From Bacillota bacterium (GTDB lineage Bacteria; Bacillota; Clostridia; Tissierellales; Sedimentibacteraceae): a DNA stretch of 64,000 nucleotides. This document shows, piece by piece, positions 39,798-48,659 of the stretch (position 1 is its first letter; each line of letters starts with the position of its first letter). The notes beneath the pieces were generated by a model, which did no database searches, had not been told where the DNA came from, and saw only the letters and a program-made list of their open reading frames with translations. The position numbers and the translations under genes were made by a program. Location: assembly GCA_023453025.1 (NCBI GenBank), contig JAEXUD010000013.1, positions 62,001-126,000 on the forward strand. Direction: 5' to 3'.

Positions 39798-40991
39798 ATG
39801 GCAAAACAAAAATTTGAAAGAAATAAGCCGCATGTTAATATAGGAACAATTGGCCACGTTGACCATGGCAAGACTACCTTAACAGCAGCAATCACTAAGA
39901 CATTACATGAAAGATATGGCACAGGAGAAGCTGTAGCTTTTGACAATATCGATAAAGCTCCGGAAGAAAGAGAAAGAGGAATCACAATTTCAACAGCACA
40001 CGTTGAATACGAAACTCCAAACAGACACTATGCACACGTTGACTGCCCGGGTCATGCTGACTATGTTAAGAATATGATTACAGGCGCTGCACAGATGGAC
40101 GGAGGTATCATAGTTGTATCAGCAGCTGATGGTCCGATGCCTCAGACAAGAGAGCACATCCTTCTTTCAAGACAGGTTGGTGTTCCAAGATTAGTTGTTT
40201 TCTTAAACAAAGAAGATATGGTAGACGACCCTGAATTAATTGAATTGGTTGAAATGGAAGTCAGAGAACTTTTATCAGAATATGAATTTGACGGAGACAA
40301 CACTCCAATAGTAAAAGGCTCAGCATTAAAGGCACTCGAAGACCCAAGCGGTGAATGGGGAGATAAAATCCTTGAATTAATGGCAGCAGTAGACGAATGG
40401 ATACCAACACCTGAAAGAGATATTGACAAACCATTCTTGATGCCGGTAGAAGATGTATTCTCAATTACAGGCAGAGGAACAGTTGCTACGGGAAGAGTTG
40501 AAAGAGGAGTATTGAAGGTTCAGGACAAGATCCAAATCGTAGGATTAGCAGATGAACCTACAGAAACAACATGTACAGGTGTTGAAATGTTCAAGAAATT
40601 ACTTGATCAGGCACAAGCGGGAGACAACATCGGAGCATTGTTAAGAGGTGTTCAGAGAAATGAAATCCAAAGAGGTCAGGTACTGGCTAAACCGGGTTCA
40701 ATCACACCACATACAGAATTCAATGCAGAAGTCTATGTATTGACAAAAGAAGAAGGCGGAAGACATACTCCGTTCTTTAACGGGTACAGACCGCAGTTTT
40801 ATTTTAGAACAACAGATATCACAGGACAAATCGACCTTGAAGCAGGCGTAGAAATGTGTATGCCTGGAGATAACGCAAGATTTATAGTAAAATTAATCCA
40901 TCCGATAGCTATTGAAGAAGGATTAAGATTCGCTATCAGAGAAGGCGGAAGAACAGTTGGTTCAGGAGTTGTTACTTCTATAATAAAATAA
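39798..40991 (+). CDS. tuf: Elongation factor Tu (copy 2)
   Basis: A 397-residue EF-Tu in the classical str-operon position after fusA. It differs from copy 1 in only about five residues (for example N for T in KFER-KPH, AFDN for SFEN, PRLV for PKLV, IVKG for IIKG), and the DNA is also almost identical, which suggests gene conversion. Confidence 0.98.
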   Translation: MAKQKFERNKPHVNIGTIGHVDHGKTTLTAAITKTLHERYGTGEAVAFDNIDKAPEERERGITISTAHVEYETPNRHYAHVDCPGHADYVKNMITGAAQMDGGIIVVSAADGPMPQTREHILLSRQVGVPRLVVFLNKEDMVDDPELIELVEMEVRELLSEYEFDGDNTPIVKGSALKALEDPSGEWGDKILELMAAVDEWIPTPERDIDKPFLMPVEDVFSITGRGTVATGRVERGVLKVQDKIQIVGLADEPTETTCTGVEMFKKLLDQAQAGDNIGALLRGVQRNEIQRGQVLAKPGSITPHTEFNAEVYVLTKEEGGRHTPFFNGYRPQFYFRTTDITGQIDLEAGVEMCMPGDNARFIVKLIHPIAIEEGLRFAIREGGRTVGSGVVTSIIK

Positions 40992-41002
40992 CTTCGTTAT
41001 TT

Positions 41003-41052
41003 TAGCTTAATAATAGCTTAACTATGCTCAGCTATTGTTAAGCTATTTTTTT
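41003..41052 (+). terminator. Terminator of the str operon
   Basis: Nested stems TAGCTTAA/TTAAGCTA (41003-41010, 41038-41045) and AATAGCT/AGCTATT (41012-41018, 41030-41036) are followed by TTTTTTTATTT. Confidence 0.85.
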
Positions 41053-41258
41053 ATTTAACTTGTCACCCCTAAATTGAATTACTATCTCCAATGAACTTTA
41101 AAAAAATTATGGTTTTTTGTACATGTGCAAGATAATTATACATATTACATTATGAATTTTTTGACAATATTTTGAAAACTTAATGCATAAATCTTATATG
41201 ATATAGCCTGCTGTACTATATTACTGCATTGTGCGGTTATAGAATAAAAGAGAAACGT

Positions 41259-41276
41259 TGGCATAATAGTTGCATA
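41259..41276 (+). promoter_or_regulatory. Second sigma-54 promoter (AGCS symporter)
   Basis: TTGGCATAATAGTTGCAT has GG at 41260-41261 and GC at 41272-41273 with exactly 10 nt between, and is almost the same sequence as the promoter at 407-424. It lies about 295 nt before the symporter ATG. The 577-nt gap 40992-41569 otherwise holds the str terminator, AT-rich DNA and a long leader; no clear enhancer repeat was identified. Confidence 0.8.
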
Positions 41277-41569
41277 TATTTTATTTAGCTTGTATCATTA
41301 ACTTAGAAGTTGTTTTGTTTTGACGAATTGTTAATTTTCAAACAAAGAAATCATATGTATGAAAAGTAAAAATAAATGACAATCTTTTTAGTACAGACAC
41401 TAGTTACGATATTAAGCGTATTGTTAAAGAAAACATTATCAACTAATCTTAGAGGCAGAGTTATGGTTGAAAATAAAGAAAGGAGGTATAAACTCACCTT
41501 ATGCCGTAACAACAGGAAAGAAATGTGTAAGTGATAAAAATTATAATATTAAGAAGGAGAAACAATTAG

Positions 41570-43051
41570 ATGGATTTTTTAATTAAATTTGTTGATTGGG
41601 CAAATGGCTATATTTGGGGTGTCGGCATGCTTGTGCTCATAGCCGGTGCCGGTATTTATTTTACAGTTAGATTAGGTTTTTTCCAATTTGTTCGTTTTAA
41701 AGATATGTGGAGTCGTATTATGGATAAAGGTGAATCTGAATCAGGTATTTCATCCTTTGCATCTTTCTGTACTACAATGGCTATGCGTATTGGTACAGGT
41801 AATATAGCAGGTGTTGCTGTTGCAATATATATGGGTGGTCCTGGTGCGTTATTTTGGATGATTCTTATAGGTATGACCAACTCTGCAGTTTGCTTTGCTG
41901 AGTGTACACTTGGTCAGCTTTATAAAATCCGTGTTGACGGCGAATATCGTGGTGGCGGCGCTTACTGTGCAGAACGTGGTCTTGGTTGGAAAGCATACGG
42001 TACATTTATGGCTGCAGTCTTTGGTGTGGCTTGTGCTGTATTTATGCCGGCGGCTGCTACATACACAATTTCTGATGCATTCCGTGAAGCAACAGGTATC
42101 CCAATGGCAGTTACTTCAGCTGTTATTGCAATATTACTATTTATAACAGTCTTTGGCGGCATCAAACGTATCAGTTCAGTTGCTTCCATGATAGTTCCAT
42201 TTATGACAGTTGTTTATATGGCAGTTACTTTAATAGTAGTTGTGTTAAATATTACAAAAGTTCCCGCACTGATTTCTAATATTGTTACTTCAGCATTTGG
42301 ATTAAACGCAGTATTTGGCGCTACTATTGGAACGGCTATTCAACAAGGTGTTAAGAGAGGTACTTTCTCATCTGCATCAGGTATGGGTGAGTCTACACCA
42401 ACAGCAGCTGCTGCTGAAACCAGTCATCCTGTTAAAATAGGCTTATCAAATGCAGCAGGTGTGTGGTTAGATACAGTTATAGTATGTACATGTTCAGGTT
42501 TTTTGATTCTTTTAACTGACACTTTCAATACAGCAAGTGGTTACAATGGCAGCGGTATTGCCGCAGATGTTACCGGCGGTGTTGTATTCGTTCAGGCAGC
42601 TGCAAGTACAGTTCTTGGTGGATTAGGACATATCTTTATTGCAGTTATGCTGTTATTATTCTCTTTCACATGTTTAATCAGCTATTACTATGAAGCAGAA
42701 ACAGCGGCTTTATATTTATTCCAAAAACCAGAACAGCAAAAAATTCGTAAAGCTATAACAAGAACTATGCAATTTGGTATGCCTGTTCTTGTATTTTTCT
42801 GGGGTATCATTGAATCCAGTACAGCTTGGAATCTTTCAGATCTTGCACTTGGTACAACTACATGGGTTAATATGTTAATCGTTATATTACTGTTTCCAAA
42901 ATGTATCGCCTTGTACAATGACTATGTTGAACAAATGAAAGCTGGAAAAGATCCTTACTATGATCCTGACAAACTTTCTTGGAAAGGTGTTGATGTACAG
43001 CTCTGGAAAGAAATCAATGCTAAAAAAATACAGGGAAATAAATCGCTTTAA
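41570..43051 (+). CDS. Sodium:amino acid (alanine/glycine) symporter, AGCS family
   Basis: A 493-residue membrane protein with about 11 segments and the family signatures GTGNIAGVAVAIYMGGPGALFWM, ECTLGQLYK and the ESTPTAAAAETSHPVK loop. AGCS carriers take up alanine, glycine or related amino acids with sodium. It has a sigma-54 promoter and is followed by a sigma-54 activator gene, suggesting induction by its own substrate. RBS AAGGAGA at 41552-41558. The true substrate is not deducible. Confidence 0.9.
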   Translation: MDFLIKFVDWANGYIWGVGMLVLIAGAGIYFTVRLGFFQFVRFKDMWSRIMDKGESESGISSFASFCTTMAMRIGTGNIAGVAVAIYMGGPGALFWMILIGMTNSAVCFAECTLGQLYKIRVDGEYRGGGAYCAERGLGWKAYGTFMAAVFGVACAVFMPAAATYTISDAFREATGIPMAVTSAVIAILLFITVFGGIKRISSVASMIVPFMTVVYMAVTLIVVVLNITKVPALISNIVTSAFGLNAVFGATIGTAIQQGVKRGTFSSASGMGESTPTAAAAETSHPVKIGLSNAAGVWLDTVIVCTCSGFLILLTDTFNTASGYNGSGIAADVTGGVVFVQAAASTVLGGLGHIFIAVMLLLFSFTCLISYYYEAETAALYLFQKPEQQKIRKAITRTMQFGMPVLVFFWGIIESSTAWNLSDLALGTTTWVNMLIVILLFPKCIALYNDYVEQMKAGKDPYYDPDKLSWKGVDVQLWKEINAKKIQGNKSL

Positions 43052-43076
43052 CAATTAAAATAGGGGCTATTCAAGT

Positions 43077-43112
43077 CACCATCCAGGAAAATTTTTGGGT
43101 GGTGTTTTTTTT
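43077..43112 (+). terminator. Terminator after the AGCS symporter
   Basis: CACCATCC (43077-43084) pairs with GGGTGGTG (43097-43104) with one T-G pair and is followed by TTTTTTTTC. Confidence 0.85.
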
Positions 43113-43162
43113 CTGATGTGATATAATATATATGTGTAAAAAAATTAACAGTGGGTGATTAA

Positions 43163-44563
43163 ATGGATTACAAAAATATTTTAAAGCTAATATCTGAAAA
43201 TATCTCCAGCGGATTATTTATTGTAAATAAGGAAGGAATTGTCGTTTTTTATAATCAGTCGGCAAATAATCTGGCGGGACTCAATGTGGAAAATGCCATA
43301 GGAAAGCATATGCTGGAGATATTCCCCAAGCTTACAGAGGAGACAAGTACAATAATAAGAGCATTAAACACCGGTGAAGTCATAAAGGACTATGTTCAGA
43401 ATTATTATAACTATCAGATGAAGCTTGTAACTATTTTGTCAAATACAGTGCCATTTTACGAAAACGGAGAAATTGCAGGTGTAATTGAAATATTTTCAGA
43501 TGTTGACCAGTATAAAAATAAAGATAAATATAATAAAAAACAGAAAGGTAATATAATAGATAAAGCTCACTATACAATCGATGATATTGTGGGAGTAAGT
43601 CAGTTTGTAAAGGATATCAAGCTAAAAATAAAAAAAATAGCGGACAGCAAATCTCCCGTATTGGTTTACGGAGAAACAGGGACAGGAAAAGAATTAATCG
43701 TACAAAGCATTCATAATTTAAGCCAAAGATGCGATAATCCGTTTATAGCGCAAAACTGTGCGGCTATTCCCGGAACCTTGCTGGAAAGCATGCTGTTTGG
43801 TACCGCCTTGGGAAGCTTTACGGGCGCTAAGGATTCCAAGGGACTTATAGAAGCGGCTGACGGAGGTACCCTATTTCTGGACGAAATAAATTCAATGGAT
43901 ATAATGCTTCAGGCAAAGCTTTTGAGAGTGCTTCAGGAGGGTCAGATAAGAAGAATAGGTGAAAATAAAACCAGATTTGTGGATGTAAGGATTATAACCG
44001 CATTGAATCAAAATCCATACAAAGCTATAGAAGAAGGCAGATTGAGAAGTGATTTATTTTATAGGTTAAATGTCATAAACTTCAGTCTTTTGCCACTTAG
44101 AGAGAGAAGTGAGGATTTGGAAGTGCTTTCATATTATTTTTTAAATGAATTCAACAGATCTTTAAATAAAAATATAAAAGGTTTTACTAATGATGTTATT
44201 GGATTTTTTCATAGATACAATTGGCCCGGAAATATAAGAGAGCTGAGGCATTTAATTGAGCATGCCGTAAATATGACCGAGAAAGACATTATAGCAACAG
44301 AAGATTTGCCGAAATATGTTGATATAAATCATAAAGTCACAGATTATTTCCAGGAAAACATCAAAGAGGAGAAAAATGTAATAATTATTAATGAATCTCT
44401 TGATGAAATGATGAATGAATATGAGCGTAAAATAATAAGCGAATCATTAAAGCAGAATGATTACAATGTAGTGAAAACATCAAAAGGATTGAATATTCCG
44501 AGGCAGACACTGTATTATAAGATGAAAAAGCTGGGAATAAAGGTTGATAAGAGTCTGGAATGA
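43163..44563 (+). CDS. PAS-AAA+-Fis sigma-54 dependent transcriptional activator
   Basis: A 466-residue enhancer-binding protein. The PAS domain (residues ~5-120: GLFIVNKEGIVVFYNQSANNLAGL) is the likely sensor. The AAA+ domain has Walker A YGETGTGKELIVQSIH, the sigma-54 contact loop GSFTGA (a GAFTGA variant), and Walker B GGTLFLDEINSM. The C-terminal Fis HTH is NDYNVVKTSKGLNIPRQTLYYKMKKLG. The order PAS-AAA-HTH resembles RocR-like activators of amino-acid catabolism. It probably activates the sigma-54 promoter at 41259. No terminator was recognised after it. Confidence 0.93.
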   Translation: MDYKNILKLISENISSGLFIVNKEGIVVFYNQSANNLAGLNVENAIGKHMLEIFPKLTEETSTIIRALNTGEVIKDYVQNYYNYQMKLVTILSNTVPFYENGEIAGVIEIFSDVDQYKNKDKYNKKQKGNIIDKAHYTIDDIVGVSQFVKDIKLKIKKIADSKSPVLVYGETGTGKELIVQSIHNLSQRCDNPFIAQNCAAIPGTLLESMLFGTALGSFTGAKDSKGLIEAADGGTLFLDEINSMDIMLQAKLLRVLQEGQIRRIGENKTRFVDVRIITALNQNPYKAIEEGRLRSDLFYRLNVINFSLLPLRERSEDLEVLSYYFLNEFNRSLNKNIKGFTNDVIGFFHRYNWPGNIRELRHLIEHAVNMTEKDIIATEDLPKYVDINHKVTDYFQENIKEEKNVIIINESLDEMMNEYERKIISESLKQNDYNVVKTSKGLNIPRQTLYYKMKKLGIKVDKSLE

Positions 44564-44766
44564 TTTATAAATGTTTTTTTATGGATACAATAGGATTTAA
44601 AGACTAAAATATTCCACAAAATAATTATTAAATTTCTGAGGAATTAAAAATCAGCATGATATCAAGCAAAAATACGTTAATAATGTCAGTGAAAACACAA
44701 TCTTTATTAATGGAATGCAATAAAGGTTAAATATTTGTAACAAATAGAAAAATGCAAAAAAAAGAC

Positions 44767-44795
44767 TTGATTTATAGGTTTTTATGGTATATTAT
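44767..44795 (+). promoter_or_regulatory. Promoter of the S10-spc-alpha operon
   Basis: TTGATT (44767-44772), a 17-nt spacer and TATTAT (44790-44795) give a start near 44802 and a leader of about 178 nt. The 44564-44766 stretch before it is AT-rich with nothing recognised. Confidence 0.65.
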
Positions 44796-44820
44796 TATAA
44801 AGCTTGCCACATGCGATGAC

Positions 44821-44963
44821 GCAAAAGGTTGCTGAAATATCAGGGAATTTTTGCAGAGTATGTCCTGTTAAGAAACAGGGCGACCGGTATTGCACTTTTT
44901 TAAAAATACGAAACACCCGGTTAGGTGTATCGAGCAATTCCGAGTTGTATGGATGACATACGA
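44821..44963 (+). promoter_or_regulatory. Structured S10-operon leader
   Basis: Successive stem-loops: GCAAAA/TTTTGC (44821-44826, 44849-44854) enclosing CTGA/TCAG; CCTGTT/AACAGG (44864-44869, 44874-44879); ACACC/GGTGT (44913-44917, 44924-44928); and GTATG/CATAC (44947-44951, 44957-44961) just before the rpsJ RBS. This density of hairpins suggests an autoregulatory leader. It does not match an element I can name with confidence. Confidence 0.45.
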
Positions 44964-44979
44964 AGAAGGAGGTAAAAAA

Positions 44980-45291
44980 ATGGCAAACGCACAGAAAATA
45001 AGAATTAGGTTAAAAGCTTATGATCATCAATTAATTGATCAATCTGCACAAAAAATCGTGGAAACAGCTAAAAGTACTGGTGCAACTGTAGCAGGACCAA
45101 TTCCGCTACCGACAGAAAAACAAGTTATAACAATACTTAGAGCAGTTCACAAGTACAAAGATTCCAGAGAGCAGTTTGAACAAAGAACTCATAAAAGATT
45201 GATAGACATAACTAATCCTACTCCTAAGACTGTAGATTCATTGATGAAATTGAATTTGCCTGCTGGTGTAGACATCGAAATTAAACTGTAA
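44980..45291 (+). CDS. rpsJ: Ribosomal protein S10
   Basis: A 103-residue 30S protein and NusB partner (QKIRIRLKAYDHQLIDQSAQKIVETAK ... EQFEQRTHKRLIDI). ATG 44980 follows GAAGGAGG; a longer frame start at 44890 lies in the leader. It heads the superoperon. Confidence 0.97.
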   Translation: MANAQKIRIRLKAYDHQLIDQSAQKIVETAKSTGATVAGPIPLPTEKQVITILRAVHKYKDSREQFEQRTHKRLIDITNPTPKTVDSLMKLNLPAGVDIEIKL

Positions 45292-45388
45292 GAAAAAAGC
45301 AAGTAGAGAAAAATATATTATATACACTCTGCTTAGAATGATTACTTGTAAATTGGTAATCCGCTGTAAGAAAATAGGAGGTGTAAAG

Positions 45389-46021
45389 ATGAAAGCAATT
45401 CTTGGTAAAAAAGTTGGGATGACTCAAGTGTTCACTGAACAAGGTGATGTTGTTCCTGTAACTGTGATTGAATCAGGCGATATGGTTGTGGTTCAGAAGA
45501 AAACAGTTGAAAAAGACGGTTACAATGCAATTCAGGTTGGTTTTGGAGATATCAAATTAAAGAATGTTGTTAAACCTATAAAAGGTCATTTTGATAAAGC
45601 AAAAGCAGAACCAAAGAGATTCTTAAGAGAATTCAGAGTTGAAAACATTGATGACTATGAAGTTGGTCAAAAAATCGGCGTTGATATATTCCAAACCGGA
45701 GAAAAAGTTGACGTTGTAGGAATTTCCAAAGGTAAGGGATTCCAGGGATCAATTAAAAGACATGGCCACCATACCGGTGATGCAAGCCACGGTTCGAAAT
45801 TCCACAGATTAAGAGGTTCTTTAGGAGCATCTGCAGGTGTTGGAAGAGTTGTAAAGGGAACTAAGGCTCACGGACACATGGGTCATGAAAAAGTAACAGT
45901 ATTAAACCTTGAAGTAATCAGAGTTGATGCAGACAAAAATGCGATACTTGTTAAGGGTGCGATACCGGGACCTAAAAAGGGTTTAGTAAAAATAAGAGAA
46001 GCAGTTAGAAAATCTAAGTAA
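45389..46021 (+). CDS. rplC: Ribosomal protein L3
   Basis: A 210-residue 50S assembly protein: KAILGKKVGMTQVFTEQGDVVPVTVIE, and the peptidyl-transferase loop SHGSKFHRLRGSLGASAGVGRVVKGTKAHGHMG. ATG 45389 follows AGGAGGTG; the in-frame extension to 45338 has no RBS. Confidence 0.97.
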   Translation: MKAILGKKVGMTQVFTEQGDVVPVTVIESGDMVVVQKKTVEKDGYNAIQVGFGDIKLKNVVKPIKGHFDKAKAEPKRFLREFRVENIDDYEVGQKIGVDIFQTGEKVDVVGISKGKGFQGSIKRHGHHTGDASHGSKFHRLRGSLGASAGVGRVVKGTKAHGHMGHEKVTVLNLEVIRVDADKNAILVKGAIPGPKKGLVKIREAVRKSK

Positions 46022-46047
46022 TAATTGCACGGAAAGGAGGATTAAAG

Positions 46048-46671
46048 ATGCCAAAAGTAGCTCTTTATGATATAACAGGCAGCCAAGTAGGTGATATCGA
46101 GTTAAACGATGCAATATTTGGTGTAGAAGTAAACACTCATGTAATGTATGAAGCTGTAAAAAATTATTTGGCTAATCAAAGACAAGGAACTCAGTCAGCA
46201 AAGACAAGAGCTGATGTGAGAGGCGGCGGAAGAAAGCCTTGGAGACAAAAAGGAACTGGTCGTGCCAGACAGGGAAGTATCAGAGCACCGCAATGGAAGG
46301 GCGGCGGAGTTGTATTTGCTCCAAAACCAAGAGATTACAGCTATGCTATTCCTAAGAAAGTTAAAAGATTGGCTCTTAAATCAGCATTAAGTTCAAAAGT
46401 ACAAGATCAAGAAATAATTGTTGTAGATAAATTAGTGCTTGAACAACCAAAAACAAAAGAAATGGCTAAGGTATTAAAAAATCTTAACTCTGGTAAAAAG
46501 ACATTGGTTGTAATTCCTGAAAGAGATGAAGCAGTAGTCAGAGCAGCAGCTAACATTCCGGGAGTTAAAACAGCTTATGTAAACACAATTAATGTATATG
46601 ACATTTTAAACTGTGATTCTTTCTTGATTACAAGAGAGGCAGTTAATAAAGTGGAGGAGGTGTACGCATAA
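46048..46671 (+). CDS. rplD: Ribosomal protein L4
   Basis: A 207-residue exit-tunnel protein with the extended loop AKTRADVRGGGRKPWRQKGTGRARQGSIRAPQWKGGGVVFAPKPRDY. Its last base overlaps the rplW start codon. In gamma-proteobacteria L4 represses its own operon; such control here is untested. Confidence 0.97.
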   Translation: MPKVALYDITGSQVGDIELNDAIFGVEVNTHVMYEAVKNYLANQRQGTQSAKTRADVRGGGRKPWRQKGTGRARQGSIRAPQWKGGGVVFAPKPRDYSYAIPKKVKRLALKSALSSKVQDQEIIVVDKLVLEQPKTKEMAKVLKNLNSGKKTLVVIPERDEAVVRAAANIPGVKTAYVNTINVYDILNCDSFLITREAVNKVEEVYA

Positions 46672-46961
46672 TGCGCGATCCACACGATATTATAAAAAGA
46701 CCTATAGTAACAGAAGCCAGTATGGATGCTATGGCAGAAAAAAAATACACTTTTGTTGTTGATAAGAAGTCTAATAAAACAGAAATAAAAAATGCAGTGG
46801 AAAAAATATTCGGAGTTAAAGTAGCAAGTGTGAACACAATGAACATGCTTGGAAAGAAAAAGAGAATGGGCGCAAACATCGGCAAAAGAGCTGACTGGAA
46901 AAAGGCCATTGTTACTTTAACAGAAGACAGCAAAACAATAGAATTCTTTGAAGGAATTTAA
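46671..46961 (+). CDS. rplW: Ribosomal protein L23
   Basis: A 96-residue tunnel-exit protein, docking site for SRP and trigger factor (DIIKRPIVTEASMDAMAEKKYTFVVDKKSNKTEIKNAVEKIFGVKV). ATG overlaps the rplD stop by one base. Repeat family 2 follows in the 169-nt gap before rplB. Confidence 0.97.
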   Translation: MRDPHDIIKRPIVTEASMDAMAEKKYTFVVDKKSNKTEIKNAVEKIFGVKVASVNTMNMLGKKKRMGANIGKRADWKKAIVTLTEDSKTIEFFEGI

Positions 46962-47080
46962 GAAGCCCTAACCCAATTTTTTCGACCGATAGGGAGAGAA
47001 AAATTGTTGGTAGGTCTTTCGCAACGAATTCCCAAAATGTGCGACCAAAGGGAGCAAATATTTTGGTGAATGAGACTGCG
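46962..47080 (+). repeat. Repeat family 2, full copy B (rplW-rplB gap)
   Basis: It begins GAAGCCCTAACCC. Hairpin 1 is CAATTTTT/AAAAATTG (46974-46981, 46999-47006) with loop TCGACCGATAGGGAGAG, then TAGGTCTTTCGCAACGAA (47011-47028). Hairpin 2 is CCAAAAT/ATTTTGG (47032-47038, 47060-47066) with loop containing GCGACCAAAGGGAGCA, then TGAATGAGACTGCG. The layout equals copy A. Confidence 0.75.
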
Positions 47081-47130
47081 CATCGTTAGTTAAACGAAAT
47101 ATAGAAATTATTAAAAAGGAGGAAAATCTC

Positions 47131-47964
47131 ATGGGTATTAGAAAATACAGACCAACCTCTCCGGCGTTGAGACAAATGACAGTTTCAACATTTGAAGAAA
47201 TAACAACTAATGAACCTGAGAAATCTCTTTTAGCTCCATTAAAAAGCAAAGCAGGAAGAAACTCTTATGGCAGAATCACAGTTCGTCATCAGGGCGGTGG
47301 AGAAAAGAGAAAATATAGAATCATTGATTTTAAAAGAAATAAAGACGGAGTACCTGGAAAAGTTGCAACAATTGAATACGATCCAAACAGAAGCGCAAAT
47401 ATAGCACTTATTAATTATGTTGACGGAGAAAAAAGATATATTATAGCTCCTTACAAATTAGAAGTTGGAGATACGATTGTTTCCGGACCAGACGCAGATA
47501 TTAAAATAGGAAATGCACTGCCTGTAAGAAACATTCCGGTAGGTACTATGATTCACAACATTGAGTTAAAACCGGGCAAGGGTGCTCAGATGGTACGTTC
47601 AGCAGGAAATGCCGCTCAGCTTATGGCTAAGGAAGGCAAGTATGCACAGGTAAGACTTCCAAGCGGTGAAGTAAGAATGATAAGCATGGATTGCAGAGCT
47701 ACAATTGGTCAGGTTGGAAATTTAGACCACGAGAATATAACAATAGGTAAGGCCGGAAGAAAAAGACATATGGGAATCAGACCTACAGTAAGAGGTAGTG
47801 TAATGAATCCTAATGACCACCCTCATGGTGGTGGAGAAGGTAAATCTCCTATTGGTAGATCAGGTCCTGTTACTCCTTGGGGTAAACCGGCACTTGGCTT
47901 AAAAACTCGTAAGAAAAATAAAAAATCTGATAAGATGATCGTTAAGAGAAGAAATTCCAAATAG
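47131..47964 (+). CDS. rplB: Ribosomal protein L2
   Basis: A 277-residue 50S core protein near the peptidyl-transferase centre (GRNSYGRITVRHQGGGEKRKYRIIDFKR; HPHGGGEGKSPIGRSGPVTPWGKPALG, with the conserved His). AAGGAGG precedes the ATG. Confidence 0.98.
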   Translation: MGIRKYRPTSPALRQMTVSTFEEITTNEPEKSLLAPLKSKAGRNSYGRITVRHQGGGEKRKYRIIDFKRNKDGVPGKVATIEYDPNRSANIALINYVDGEKRYIIAPYKLEVGDTIVSGPDADIKIGNALPVRNIPVGTMIHNIELKPGKGAQMVRSAGNAAQLMAKEGKYAQVRLPSGEVRMISMDCRATIGQVGNLDHENITIGKAGRKRHMGIRPTVRGSVMNPNDHPHGGGEGKSPIGRSGPVTPWGKPALGLKTRKKNKKSDKMIVKRRNSK

Positions 47965-47995
47965 TTAAAACAGGACTGAAAGGAGGAAATAGTGA

Positions 47996-48277
47996 ATGGG
48001 TAGATCATTAAAAAAAGGGCCTTATTGTGAACCAAGTCTTATGAAAAAGATCGTGGATATGAATGAAGCCAACAAGAAAGTAGTTTTAAAAACCTGGTCT
48101 AGAAGATCAACAATATTCCCCGAAATGGTAGGCCATACATTAGCTATACATGATGGCAGAAAGCACGTTCCTGTATATATAACTGAAGATATGGTTGGAC
48201 ACAAGCTCGGTGAATTTGCGCCAACAAGGACTTATAGAGGACATGATAAGACTGATAAATCTTCAAAAGTTAAATAA
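47996..48277 (+). CDS. rpsS: Ribosomal protein S19
   Basis: A 93-residue 30S head protein (GRSLKKGPYCEPSLMKKI ... TWSRRSTIFPEMVGHTLAIHDGRKHVPVYITEDMVGHKLGEFAPTRTYRGH). Confidence 0.97.
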   Translation: MGRSLKKGPYCEPSLMKKIVDMNEANKKVVLKTWSRRSTIFPEMVGHTLAIHDGRKHVPVYITEDMVGHKLGEFAPTRTYRGHDKTDKSSKVK

Positions 48278-48302
48278 GTATATAGGAAGGAGGCAAGCTT
48301 AA

Positions 48303-48638
48303 ATGGAAGCTAGAGCAGTTGCTAAATATATAAGAGTATCACCCAGAAAGATGAAATTCGTGTGTGATATGGTAAGAGGAAAACAAGTTGACGAAGCTTT
48401 GGCAATTTTAAAATTTTATCCAAGCAAGGGAGCTAAAATTTTAGAAAAGGTAGTTAAATCAGCTACGGCTAATGCAGAAAACAACTTTGAAATGGATAGA
48501 GATAAATTATATGTTACTGAAGTTTATGCTAATCAAGGACCAACTCTCAAGAGATGGAGACCAAGAGCAAAAGGAAGCGCATATAAAATACTAAAAAGAA
48601 GCAGCCACGTTGGTGCAGTAGTTAAAGAGAGAGAATAA
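48303..48638 (+). CDS. rplV: Ribosomal protein L22
   Basis: A 111-residue exit-tunnel protein (ARAVAKYIRVSPRKMKFVCDMVRGKQVDEAL ... NQGPTLKRWRPRAKGSAYKILKRSSHV, the beta-hairpin lining the tunnel). AGGAGG RBS. Confidence 0.97.
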   Translation: MEARAVAKYIRVSPRKMKFVCDMVRGKQVDEALAILKFYPSKGAKILEKVVKSATANAENNFEMDRDKLYVTEVYANQGPTLKRWRPRAKGSAYKILKRSSHVGAVVKERE

Positions 48639-48659
48639 CCACAGTAAAGGAGGTAAAAA

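Noticed and set aside
41201..41221. ATATAG...CTATAT inverted repeat as the enhancer for the second sigma-54 promoter
   Set aside because: It lies only ~40 bp upstream of the -24 element, too close for a typical looping enhancer, and such AT-rich pairs are frequent here.
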